Positions 35,446 to 42,659 of a DNA stretch of 64,000 bases are shown here, piece by piece. Source of the stretch: Nocardia amikacinitolerans NBRC 108937 (lineage in GTDB: Bacteria > Actinomycetota > Actinomycetes > Mycobacteriales > Mycobacteriaceae); contig NZ_BDAU01000031.1 in assembly GCF_001612615.1 (NCBI RefSeq), forward strand, positions 110,413 to 174,412, given 5' to 3'. Made by a program: the position numbers and the translations under genes. Positions within the stretch are counted from its first letter, which is position 1. Every line of letters begins with the position of its first letter. The notes beneath the pieces were generated by a model. The model was not told the origin of the DNA, searched no databases, and was given only the letters and a program-made list of their open reading frames with translations.

Positions 35446-36300
35446 ATGCAACTGAACGACGCGCCCGAACATCAGGATCAGCCCGCTGCTTCCGTGGAGG
35501 TCGCGGTCGTCCAGTTCGCCCCGGGAAAGGACCCCGCGGCCAACCTCGCCGCGCTGCGCGAGCACGTCGGGACCGCCGCGAGCAGGGGCGCCCGGTTGGT
35601 GGTCGCGCCCGAATACTCGATGTTTGCCGTGACCCGGCTCGACGAACGGGTCGTGGCCGTGGCCGAGCCGCTGACCGGCCCGTTCGCCACCGCGCTCGGC
35701 GCGATCGCCAGGGAATTCGCGGTGAATCTGGTGGCGGGCATGGTCGAGCAGGTGGCTCCCGGCGCGGACCGCATCCGTAACACCCTGCTGGTGTTCGGGC
35801 CCGACGGCGAACTCGTCACGCGTTATCGGAAGGTGCACCTCTACGACGCCTTCGGCTACCTGGAATCGAACGTGGTCGAGCCAGGCGCGATCGAGGAGCC
35901 GCCGATCTTCGCGGTCGACGGCGTGCGCTTCGGCGTGCAAACCTGTTTCGATCTGCGCTTCCCCGAGGGCTTCCGGCGCATCGCCGCCGCGGGCGCACAG
36001 GCGCTGGTATTGCCCGCGCAGTGGATCCCCGGCCCGGCCAAGGTGGACCAGTGGACGACGCTGCTGCGGGCAAGGGCCATCGAGAACACGGTGTACGTGC
36101 TCGCCGCAGACCAGTGCGCGCCGCGCGGCGCGGGCGCGTCGATGATCGTCGATCCGACCGGCAGCGTGCTCGCCGAACTCGGCGACGAACCCGGCGTGCT
36201 CACCGCGGACATCGACCTCGCGCATTTGGCGACGGTGCGGACCGCCAACCCGAGCCTGGCGTTGCGCCGATTCGCGATCACCGAGCGCGCACCGGAGTAG
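35446..36300 (+). CDS. Carbon-nitrogen hydrolase (nitrilase superfamily), Nit-like amidase
   Basis: 284 residues. The Glu-Lys-Cys triad is clear: Glu in VVAPEYSMF, Lys in YRKVHLYDAFGYLES and Cys in GVQTCFDLRFPEGFR. The HLYDAFG segment is typical of Nit1/Nit2-like omega- or deaminated-thiol amidases; M. tuberculosis Rv0480c is similar. The ATG at 35446 has only a weak ribosome binding site. It starts 62 bp from deaD on the other strand, and the phosphoribosyltransferase follows after 11 bp. Confidence 0.87.
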   Translation: MQLNDAPEHQDQPAASVEVAVVQFAPGKDPAANLAALREHVGTAASRGARLVVAPEYSMFAVTRLDERVVAVAEPLTGPFATALGAIAREFAVNLVAGMVEQVAPGADRIRNTLLVFGPDGELVTRYRKVHLYDAFGYLESNVVEPGAIEEPPIFAVDGVRFGVQTCFDLRFPEGFRRIAAAGAQALVLPAQWIPGPAKVDQWTTLLRARAIENTVYVLAADQCAPRGAGASMIVDPTGSVLAELGDEPGVLTADIDLAHLATVRTANPSLALRRFAITERAPE

Positions 36301-36311
36301 CGTTCGAATCG

Positions 36312-36938
36312 ATGATCTACGCCGATCGGACCGCCGCCGGTCGCGCGCTGGGTGCCCAGCTCGAACACCTGCGCGCGTCGAAGCCGCTGGTGCTCGGTCT
36401 GCCCCGCGGCGGTGTCCCGGTCGCCGCTGCGGTGCGCGAGATCATCGGGGGCGATCTGGACATCCTGCTGGTGCGCAAGCTCGGTGTGCCGTGGCAGCCG
36501 GAGCTGGCCATGGGCGCCATCGGCGAGGACGGGGTCCGGGTGCTCAACTCGGACGTGCTCGCGCACACCGGCGTCACCCAGCGCAGGCTCGCGGCCATCG
36601 AGGAGGCCGAGCGCGAGGAACTGGAGCGGCGCAGGGAGGTGCTGCGCGGCGACGCGAAACCGGTGCCGATCGCCGGGCGCACCGTGGTGATCGTCGACGA
36701 CGGGATGGCGACCGGCGCGACCGTGGTGGTCGCCTGCCGGGTCGCGCGCCTGCACCAGCCGACGCGCGTCGTCGTCGGCGTGCCGGTGTCATCCATCGAG
36801 GCGATCCGCCGGGTGGAGGCCGAGGCCGACGAGGTGGTGTGTCCGCTGGTGCCGCGCAGCCTCGGCGGCGTCGGCGTCGCCTATCGGGACTTCCACCAGC
36901 TCGCCGACCACGAGGTCACCGATCTGCTGAACAACTGA
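36312..36938 (+). CDS. Phosphoribosyltransferase-fold protein
   Basis: 208 residues. VVIVDDGMATGATVV near 125-139 is the PRPP-binding loop of type I phosphoribosyltransferases, and LGLPRGGVPVAAAV near 28-41 is the second conserved segment. The protein belongs to the stand-alone group often annotated only as phosphoribosyltransferase (related to part of Rv0571c), whose substrate is unknown. It is 11 bp behind the nitrilase gene and probably co-transcribed. Confidence 0.82.
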   Translation: MIYADRTAAGRALGAQLEHLRASKPLVLGLPRGGVPVAAAVREIIGGDLDILLVRKLGVPWQPELAMGAIGEDGVRVLNSDVLAHTGVTQRRLAAIEEAEREELERRREVLRGDAKPVPIAGRTVVIVDDGMATGATVVVACRVARLHQPTRVVVGVPVSSIEAIRRVEAEADEVVCPLVPRSLGGVGVAYRDFHQLADHEVTDLLNN

Positions 36939-36943
36939 GCCTG

Positions 36944-37080
36944 GTCGGACCGAGCGGAGTCCTCGCGCTGGTCCGAGTCGTCGAACCGAGCCTGGTTGTT
37001 CGGACTGGGCCGGGTCGTCGGACCGAGCGGAGACCTTGCGCTGGGCTGGGTCGTCGACCGAGCCGTTGTTCGAACTGAGC
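36944..37080. repeat. Imperfect 73-bp tandem repeat between convergent genes
   Basis: GTCGGACCGAGCGGAG begins at 36944 and again at 37017; both copies continue with CC(T/T)(C/T)GCGCTGG and later TCGTCG(A)ACCGAGCC. Shorter phrases (GTCGTCGAACCGAGC, TTGTTCG(G/A)ACTG) also recur. The copies fill the gap between the phosphoribosyltransferase and the carbonic anhydrase stop codons. No hairpin strong enough to call a terminator is seen. Confidence 0.55.
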
Positions 37081-37096
37081 CGAGGTGCGGAACCGA

Positions 37097-37624
37097 TCAG
37101 CCGATTTCGCTGATGCCCTTGCGGTGCCGCTGCGCGAGTTCGGCGTAGAACCCCGGGTTCAACTGCACCCACATCTGCGCCTGGGTGCCCTCGATCGGGC
37201 GCTTCACCTCCGCGGGGGAGCCGGCCGCGAGCACCCCGTCGGGGATCTCGGTGCCCGGCGCCACCAGCGAATGCGCCGCGATCATGCTGCCCGCGCCGAT
37301 CTTGGCGAGGTCGAGCACCGTGGTGCCGTTGCCGACGATCGCCTCCGCGCCGACGGACGCGCCGTGGAAGACCACGCTGTGCGCGATGGTCGCGCCGGGA
37401 CCGATCTCCATCGGCACGTCCGGCGGAACGTGCAGCACGGCGTTGTCCTGGATGTTGGCGCGTTCCCGGATGGTGATCGGGGCGAGGTCGGCGCGCAGCA
37501 CCGCGCCGTACCAGATCGAGGCGCCCGCCTCGACCCGCACGTCACCGATCAGCGTCGCGGTCGGCGCGACGAACGCGGTCGGATCGACCTGCGGCCGCTT
37601 GCCTTCGAATTCGTAGAGTGGCAC
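37097..37624 (-). CDS. Gamma-class carbonic anhydrase-like protein
   Basis: 175 residues of left-handed beta-helix hexapeptide repeats (WYGAVLRADLAPITIRERAN onward). The three zinc-ligand histidines of the gamma class are kept: one in NAVLHVP and two in ATIAHSVVFHGASVG. A C-terminal helix (PGFYAELAQRHRKG) packs the trimer. Members hydrate CO2 or are inactive homologues (PaaY, YrdA); activity cannot be told from sequence. The 27-bp gap to the EspG gene is too short to say whether they share a transcript. Confidence 0.88.
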   Translation of the reverse strand: MPLYEFEGKRPQVDPTAFVAPTATLIGDVRVEAGASIWYGAVLRADLAPITIRERANIQDNAVLHVPPDVPMEIGPGATIAHSVVFHGASVGAEAIVGNGTTVLDLAKIGAGSMIAAHSLVAPGTEIPDGVLAAGSPAEVKRPIEGTQAQMWVQLNPGFYAELAQRHRKGISEIG

Positions 37625-37651
37625 GGCTAAAGGTCTACCAGCGCAATGCCG

Positions 37652-38851
37652 CTACCACCGCTCGGATCGCGCGGTGGTCTTCTCGGCGGCGGCCAGCATC
37701 GGGCGCAGATGGGCGGCGAAGGTCTCCGCGTTCACCGGCGCAATGTGCACGTCGGCGCCGGTACGGACCGCGTAACGACCGTCCTCGGCGACGTCGATCC
37801 AGCACAGCACCCCGAACGGCTTCAGCCCTTCGTCGCGGCGCACCGACACCACGATCTGGCCGATGCCGTCGCGCGGACTGGCGAGCAGGCGGCGGATCCG
37901 CGCGGGCGCGGACGGACCCGAGACCGGAACGGTCACCAGGTCGCGGCTGTCCTCCTTGACCCGCGACAGCGGCGAACTGAGCCGGGCGGCGGTGCCGGGC
38001 GGATTCTCCGGAAGCATCGAGATCACCCGGGCGGGCAAACTTTTCGGGCTGCCGACGAACAGGCGGATGTCACCGCCGCGGTCGGGTGTCGGCCCCGGGC
38101 GTTGCGCGGCGACGACGGCGACGTTGCCCGAGGCGACGCCGAGGACGCGCACGGGGCGCACGGCGCCGGTGGCCGGTGCGCCGTAAGTGCGGTCGAACCC
38201 AGCGCCGGAGGTGCGGTCGAACCCAGCGCCGGAGGTGCGGTCGAACCCAGCGCCGGAGGTGCGGTCGGAACCGGTGTGGGAGGGGCCATTCGACCCGATG
38301 CCGAAAGGGCCACCGAACTCTGCGTCGGAGGGACGGTAGGACCCGGTGCCGGAACGGCCATCGAACCCCGCGCCCATGGAGCCGCCGAACCTGGCTTCGG
38401 TGGTACTGCCGAACTCGGCGCCGGAGGTACCGGTGAACTCGGCCGAGGAGCCACCGGACCCGGCACCGCCATGGCGTCCCGAGGCGGAGTCGCCCGCGGA
38501 ATCGGGGTAGGCGGCCGTCGACGGTCCCGCGGACATACCGATGGCGAATTCGGCGGTGTCCGTGAGTTGTTCGCCGTCCGGGGCGGCGGCGCGGTTGGTC
38601 GGTCGGTGCTCGCCGAAGACCTCGATGCGCACCGTCGGCCGGGTCAGCAACCGCAGCGCGGCTTCCAGATCGGCGTCCAGCGTCCGCTCGCACCACGCGT
38701 GCAGGGCGGGCAGTTGGGCCGCCCGCTCCACCGAGTCGCGCGCCGAGAGCCGGACGGCCAGCGGGTACGGGATACGGTCACCGTCGGTGCGCTCCCAGGC
38801 CATGGCGAACTGGTCCGGTGTCAGCGTCCAGTTCACTCCAGATCGGTCCAT
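37652..38851 (-). CDS. EspG-family type VII secretion chaperone with a Gly/Ser-rich insertion
   Basis: 399 residues. The start (NWTLTPDQFAMAWERTDGDRIPYPL) and the later RVEVFGEH-like strand, ARIRRLLASPRDGIGQI and FGVLCWIDVAEDGRYAV match EspG, which binds PE/PPE-type substrates for ESX secretion. Normal length is about 260-290; the excess is a Gly/Ser-rich insertion (about 105-225) containing GAGFDRTS octapeptides encoded by perfect 24-bp repeats. It overlaps the PPE-like gene by 19 bp and is the last gene of the cassette. No ESX ATPase or EsxAB pair lies nearby. Confidence 0.78.
   Translation of the reverse strand: MDRSGVNWTLTPDQFAMAWERTDGDRIPYPLAVRLSARDSVERAAQLPALHAWCERTLDADLEAALRLLTRPTVRIEVFGEHRPTNRAAAPDGEQLTDTAEFAIGMSAGPSTAAYPDSAGDSASGRHGGAGSGGSSAEFTGTSGAEFGSTTEARFGGSMGAGFDGRSGTGSYRPSDAEFGGPFGIGSNGPSHTGSDRTSGAGFDRTSGAGFDRTSGAGFDRTYGAPATGAVRPVRVLGVASGNVAVVAAQRPGPTPDRGGDIRLFVGSPKSLPARVISMLPENPPGTAARLSSPLSRVKEDSRDLVTVPVSGPSAPARIRRLLASPRDGIGQIVVSVRRDEGLKPFGVLCWIDVAEDGRYAVRTGADVHIAPVNAETFAAHLRPMLAAAEKTTARSERW
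38187..38258 (-). repeat. Three perfect 24-bp tandem repeats inside the EspG gene
   Basis: The 24-bp unit that starts GTGCGGTCGAACCC occurs three times at 38187, 38211 and 38235, with a degenerate fourth copy after it. Each encodes the octapeptide DRTSGAGF on the minus strand. A unit of 24 bp keeps the frame, so copy number can change without breaking the gene. Confidence 0.85.
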
Positions 38852-40113
38852 TCGCCGACGACCGGTGGTGTGGTCGGATCGAGTTCGCCGATCAGCTCGC
38901 CCGTTTCGTCCGCGGGTTCGAGGAAGGTCAGCTCGTCGTCGATCCAGTGCAGCTCGTCGTCCTCTTCCTCGGCGCGGGCGGCCGCGGCCTTGGACGCGAC
39001 GCTGGAACCGTGCCGGGTGGTGTCGGCCGCGGCGAGCGCGCCGCCCATGAGCCCGCCGACGGCACCCGCGCCCATACCGGTGACGGCCTCGCTGTTGGCG
39101 TCCCTGCGCCGTTCCTCGCGCTTGCGCTCGTCCTCGGCGGCCGTCGTGCCGCCGCCGGGCATGGTCGCGCCGGGCAGCGCGGCGGAGGCCGCGACCACCG
39201 GCGCCGAAAGACCTTGGCGCGGTGCGCGATCCGGCGTCGCTGCCGCGGCGGCGGTGGGCGTGTCGGTCGCGACGGTGACGGGCTTGGCCGCGGCGGGCGT
39301 CGTGTCGGTGGCGGGCGGGGCGGTGAGCGGTCCGGCGGACGCGGGGGTCACCGTCGCGGGTGTCGTGTCGGTGGCCGTGGCCTGCTCCGGTTCGGGTTCG
39401 GTCTCCCGCGCCGGTTCCGCGACCGGCACCGACGTGAGTGCCGAAACAGGTTGGGCTCCAGGGACATCCACGGTACTCACCGGAGCGCCCAGCGCGGTGC
39501 CCGGCGTGCTGCCGCCCGGGGTACTGCCCGTCGGGACGATCGGCGCGTCGTCCGGGAACGCCGGAACCCCTGAACCGCTTTGCAGAAACGCGTTGGCGTA
39601 GATGGTGTCCATGGCCCGCACGACGTCTTGGCGGTCGTGCTCGGTGGTCTTCTGGGTGGCGATGTTGCCGGTCGCCTGATTCGGATCGAGCAGTGCCGCA
39701 GCGAGATCCGGCTCGGCGCCGGACGGTGAACCGACCGCCGACCGCAGCGTCTCGGCGGCATCGCCCGCTTGGCCGAGCCGCTGCGCCACCGCCGCCATCA
39801 CATCGGCGAGCTGCTGGCCGCGCTGTTCGAAATCACGCACCGCGTCGGCGGCGGTCTGCGCCGCGCCACCGCGCCAGCCGTCGGCGATGGTGGAGCGAAT
39901 CTCGTTGTGCGCCTGCGCGACCGACTCGGTCAGGCCGGTCGCCGAGGTCTGCCAAGCCTGCTGACCGGCGTTGAGCACCGCCGGGTCGAGCAGCTGCACC
40001 TTGCCGTGGATCTCCTGGTGGGTCAGGTTGTCGAAGACCTCAACGCTGGGCGCGTAGGCCGGATCGACGCGGGTGTGCGGCGCGCGTTCGGTCTGGTACG
40101 GAATCTCACGCAT
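38833..40113 (-). CDS. PPE/WXG-like type VII secretion substrate
   Basis: 426 residues from ATG at 40113. The first ~170 residues are a helical domain with ADGWRGGAAQTAADAV, a WxG turn between two long helices. The middle (about 200-330) is Pro/Thr/Ala-rich; then a Gly/Ala segment GMGAGAVGGLMGGALAAA and an acidic tail ending GEWTDLE. This layout matches PPE-like substrates of nocardiae. The ATG overlaps the stop of the gene before it by eight bases, and its end overlaps the EspG start by 19 bp, as expected for a substrate made with its chaperone. Confidence 0.72.
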   Translation of the reverse strand: MREIPYQTERAPHTRVDPAYAPSVEVFDNLTHQEIHGKVQLLDPAVLNAGQQAWQTSATGLTESVAQAHNEIRSTIADGWRGGAAQTAADAVRDFEQRGQQLADVMAAVAQRLGQAGDAAETLRSAVGSPSGAEPDLAAALLDPNQATGNIATQKTTEHDRQDVVRAMDTIYANAFLQSGSGVPAFPDDAPIVPTGSTPGGSTPGTALGAPVSTVDVPGAQPVSALTSVPVAEPARETEPEPEQATATDTTPATVTPASAGPLTAPPATDTTPAAAKPVTVATDTPTAAAAATPDRAPRQGLSAPVVAASAALPGATMPGGGTTAAEDERKREERRRDANSEAVTGMGAGAVGGLMGGALAAADTTRHGSSVASKAAAARAEEEDDELHWIDDELTFLEPADETGELIGELDPTTPPVVGEWTDLE

Positions 40114-40504
40114 GCGCGGCTCCCGTCGCGTCCACCCTGGCCACCGCGGCCGCGAGTTCGGTGTCGGCCTCGGTGTAGGCCGTCGCCGCGGCGCGGAAGG
40201 TCTGGGCGAGCGCCCGCGCCGAGTCGGCGTAGTCGCGCAGCCGCGCGATCGCGCCCTCGGCCTTGTCCTCGAAACCGCGCCGCAGTGCGTCACCGGAAGC
40301 GAAACCGCCGAAGCCGGGCAGCGATACGGCCGCGCTCAGCACTCCGATCTGCGCTTCGACCTCGTCGGCGAGCTGCTCGTAGCGTCGTGCGCACCGCTCG
40401 TGCGCGCCGTCGGCGACCAGCACGCCGTCGATCCAGAGCCTGCCCTCGTCGACCGCTTGATTCAGTGCCGTGACCTGCGGCACCGCGCTGTCCTGTGGTT
40501 GCAC
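40106..40504 (-). CDS. Small helical protein, presumed partner of the PPE-like substrate
   Basis: 132 residues from GTG at 40504. Mostly helical, with a Gly-rich turn SLPGFGGFASGD near the middle and a long final helix (AIARLRDYADSARALAQTFR onward). No WxG or YxxxD/E motif in the usual place. Size, order and eight-base overlap with the PPE-like gene resemble PE/Esx partners that pair with a PPE protein, but sequence alone does not prove it. Confidence 0.6.
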   Translation of the reverse strand: MQPQDSAVPQVTALNQAVDEGRLWIDGVLVADGAHERCARRYEQLADEVEAQIGVLSAAVSLPGFGGFASGDALRRGFEDKAEGAIARLRDYADSARALAQTFRAAATAYTEADTELAAAVARVDATGAAHA

Positions 40505-40557
40505 CGCCCCGTCCCCCTTGTCTCCTCATCGTGCCGCGTCGTGCGGCCGTACTCGGT

Positions 40558-41280
40558 TCACGCGTGCCGTGCCAACCCCACGACGACGCCCTGCATCCAG
40601 TCCGCGATGTCGACGCCGACCCGCGCGCGCACCGGCTCGTGCAGCAGATCGTGCCCGGCGTCGGCGTACTCGCGTAAATCTACCCATTCGTGGCGTGCAG
40701 TCCAGACCCGCATCGCATCGATCGGCGCGCGACGGTCCTCTGTCCCGTGCACCGCCAGGATCGGAAGATCGGACGGAAGCGGGGTGCCGGGAGCGCCGGG
40801 CAGACCGCTGCCGAGTGCGCGGCGCGGCACAGCCGAGAGCACCAGACCGGACAGCGTGCCAGGATCGATGCTCGGGACGGTCGGGAAGTTCGCCTCGACG
40901 GCATTGAGGTCGGTGGCCGTGCTCGCGTCCGGTACCGCGGCGCCGAGCATGCCGAGCACGGTGACCGCACCGAGCGAATGCCCCATCAACACCAACGGCG
41001 CGTCCGGCAGTTCGACACGCGCCAGATCCACCAGTCGGGTCGCGTCCGCGACCAGCTCGGCGAGGGTGCCGGGATGCGCGGGGTCGCCTTCGCTGAGGCC
41101 GTGGCCCGCGGTGTCCAGTCCCCACACCTCGATGTCGATCGACCGGAGGAACCGGGCGAACCGGTGGTAGTGGCCGCTGTGCTGGCCGATACCGGGCAGT
41201 AGTATCGCCACCGCCGCGGGGTGGTCGACCGTCCAGCGCCGATAGTGCAACCTGCCGCGCGTGCCGTCGAAGTAGAGCAT
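40558..41280 (-). CDS. Alpha/beta-hydrolase, monoacylglycerol-lipase-like
   Basis: 240 residues. MGHSLGA holds the nucleophilic Ser, LAVHGTEDRRAP the Asp and YADAGHDLLHEP the His. GIGQHSGHYHRFARFLRSIDIEVWGLDTAGHGLSEG is the lysophospholipase/MGL N-terminal pattern. No signal peptide. It probably cleaves monoacylglycerol or a lysolipid. Transcribed away from the beta-propeller gene at 41383 across a 102-bp gap with a promoter-like dyad. Confidence 0.85.
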   Translation of the reverse strand: MLYFDGTRGRLHYRRWTVDHPAAVAILLPGIGQHSGHYHRFARFLRSIDIEVWGLDTAGHGLSEGDPAHPGTLAELVADATRLVDLARVELPDAPLVLMGHSLGAVTVLGMLGAAVPDASTATDLNAVEANFPTVPSIDPGTLSGLVLSAVPRRALGSGLPGAPGTPLPSDLPILAVHGTEDRRAPIDAMRVWTARHEWVDLREYADAGHDLLHEPVRARVGVDIADWMQGVVVGLARHA

Positions 41281-41317
41281 GCACTGATAGTGCCAAACCT
41301 TCTGCACTTCAGGGGAC

Positions 41318-41348
41318 TTCACCATCCCGGTGAAAAGGCGGTTACACT
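41318..41348 (+). promoter_or_regulatory. Promoter with a dyad between -35 and -10
   Basis: TTCACC (41318-41323) and GGTGAA (41329-41334) form a perfect 6-bp inverted repeat with a 5-bp gap. TACACT at 41343-41348 is a good -10 box for the gene starting at 41383, placing the transcript start near 41355. TTCACC could itself be the -35, with 19-bp spacing. A repressor bound here would block this promoter. Confidence 0.4.
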
Positions 41349-41382
41349 GCGCGCGTTCGCGGTGCCGATCAGGAGGTCCCAG

Positions 41383-42297
41383 GTGTCCGTCGTCGAGTTG
41401 CCCGCGCTCCTGCGCCGCGCGGTTCCCGCGCTCGCCGTCGCCTTGGCCTGTGCCGGAGTCGCCGCGCCGCTCGCGACCGCGGAACCAGGCTCCGCTTGCG
41501 CGCCCGCGACGTCGGCGACCGCACTGCCCGCCGCCGTCCCGGTGCTGGACTGGTCGGAGAACCTGGCCTACGACGGGCAGGGCAACCTGTGGGTTTCCCG
41601 GCTGTACCGCAACGAGGTGCAGCGCTACGACGACGCGGGACGGCTGACCGCCACGGTCCCGGTGGAGTTTCCCGGCGCGGTCCGGCTCGGACCGGACGGG
41701 CTGATGTACGTCGTCTACGGCGACGCGCCGACCAGCGTCGTGCGCCCCGGCGGCGTCGTCCGTTTCGACCCGGCCGCCGCCGCACCGCGTCCGGAGATCT
41801 TCGCGTCCGGATTCACCATGCCCAACGGCGCGGCCTTCGACGCCGACGGCACGCTCTACGTCGCCTCCGCGACCGGCGTGATCCGCATCGGCCGCGACGG
41901 CGTCGTCGACACGGGCTGGACCGAGCGGGCCAGGCTGAACGCCAACGGCATCGCCGTGCACGACGGCACGGTGTACCTGACCTCCAACGGCGGTCCGCTC
42001 GGACGGGTCCTGCGCTTCCCGGTCACCGAACCGGACCGTCGCACCGTCCTCACCGATCTCACGTCCGGGCTTCCCGGCGTCCCCGACTTCGCCGACGACT
42101 TGCTGGTGGACGATGCGGGCGCGGTCTATGTGACCGCGTTGTCCGGCCAGCTCGTCCGGATCGATCCGAACGGCCAGTCCTGCCGCATCCTCTCGGCCGA
42201 ACCGATGACGTCGCTCGTCGCCGTGCCGTGCCGCCCCGGCGAACTCCTCGCCGGCACCGAACGCGGCGCGGTCCTACGCATCCAGCTCGCCCCCTAA
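41383..42297 (+). CDS. Secreted SMP-30/gluconolactonase-like beta-propeller
   Basis: 304 residues from GTG at 41383, with AGGAGG at 41371-41376 exactly placed. Residues 1-33 are a signal peptide (RR, hydrophobic core, ATA|E). The rest repeats blade motifs: NLAYDGQGNLWVSRLYRNEV, VRLGPDGLMYVVYGD, GAAFDADGTLYVASATG, NGIAVHDGTVYLTSNGG and DDLLVDDAGAVYVTAL. The fold binds calcium and covers lactonases and strictosidine-synthase-like proteins; the substrate is not apparent. It lies directly before the riboswitch region. Confidence 0.8.
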   Translation: MSVVELPALLRRAVPALAVALACAGVAAPLATAEPGSACAPATSATALPAAVPVLDWSENLAYDGQGNLWVSRLYRNEVQRYDDAGRLTATVPVEFPGAVRLGPDGLMYVVYGDAPTSVVRPGGVVRFDPAAAAPRPEIFASGFTMPNGAAFDADGTLYVASATGVIRIGRDGVVDTGWTERARLNANGIAVHDGTVYLTSNGGPLGRVLRFPVTEPDRRTVLTDLTSGLPGVPDFADDLLVDDAGAVYVTALSGQLVRIDPNGQSCRILSAEPMTSLVAVPCRPGELLAGTERGAVLRIQLAP

Positions 42298-42335
42298 CCC
42301 ACCCCGCCTCGACTCGCAGTGATCCCGCTCGACCA

Positions 42336-42417
42336 CCATTTCTCGCCCCTCGATAGAGAAATGGATTCGACGGGAGTCGAATGGCGGTGCGACACGCCCA
42401 GATTGCCGCCATTTCTC
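42336..42417. repeat. Cluster of competing inverted repeats
   Basis: CCATTTCTC at 42336-42344 pairs perfectly with GAGAAATGG at 42356-42364; CCATTTCTC appears again at 42409-42417 and could pair with the same partner. Between them, ATTCGAC (42365-42371) pairs with GTCGAAT (42376-42382), and ATGGCGG (42381-42387) with CCGCCAT (42406-42412). These structures exclude one another. They sit between the propeller gene and the cobalamin riboswitch and may be a terminator, operator set or folded RNA. Confidence 0.6.
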
Positions 42418-42476
42418 TCCCGTCGAGACGGTCAGCCGCGGTGGTTGGGGACCCCACACGTCTGCGCCTGCCGGTA

Positions 42477-42642
42477 TCGTCCAACGTCGACGCGGGGAAC
42501 ACCGGTGCGAATCCGGGGCTGTCCCGCAACTGTCACCGAGGAGCAATCCGCCGATTCATGGCCACGACCTGCCCGGGTTGGAAGGCCGGTGGTGCGCGTC
42601 GATCCGGGAGCCAGGACACCCGCGTCGGATGTATCGGGACGA
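42477..42642 (+). promoter_or_regulatory. Cobalamin (B12) riboswitch
   Basis: The conserved core ACCGGTGCGAATCCGGGGCT followed by GTCCCGCAACTGT (42501-42533) matches the B12 aptamer, and AGCCAGGACACCCGCG (42609-42624) is the B12 box. P1 is formed by CGACGCGGG (42488-42496) with CCCGCGTCG (42619-42627), and an outer helix by TCGTCC (42477-42482) with GGACGA (42637-42642). It ends six bases before the ribosome binding site ACGAGG of the lipoprotein gene, so it probably turns translation off when cobalamin is plentiful. Confidence 0.88.
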
Positions 42643-42659
42643 CTCTCCACGAGGATGGC

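Noticed and set aside
37652..40504. Full ESX secretion locus
   Set aside because: Only substrate-like and chaperone genes are present; no EccB, EccC, EccD, EccE or mycosin.
41281..41961. N-terminal extension of the monoacylglycerol-lipase-like gene to 467 residues
   Set aside because: The extra part is antisense to the signal peptide and first blades of the propeller protein; the hydrolase fold begins at 41280.
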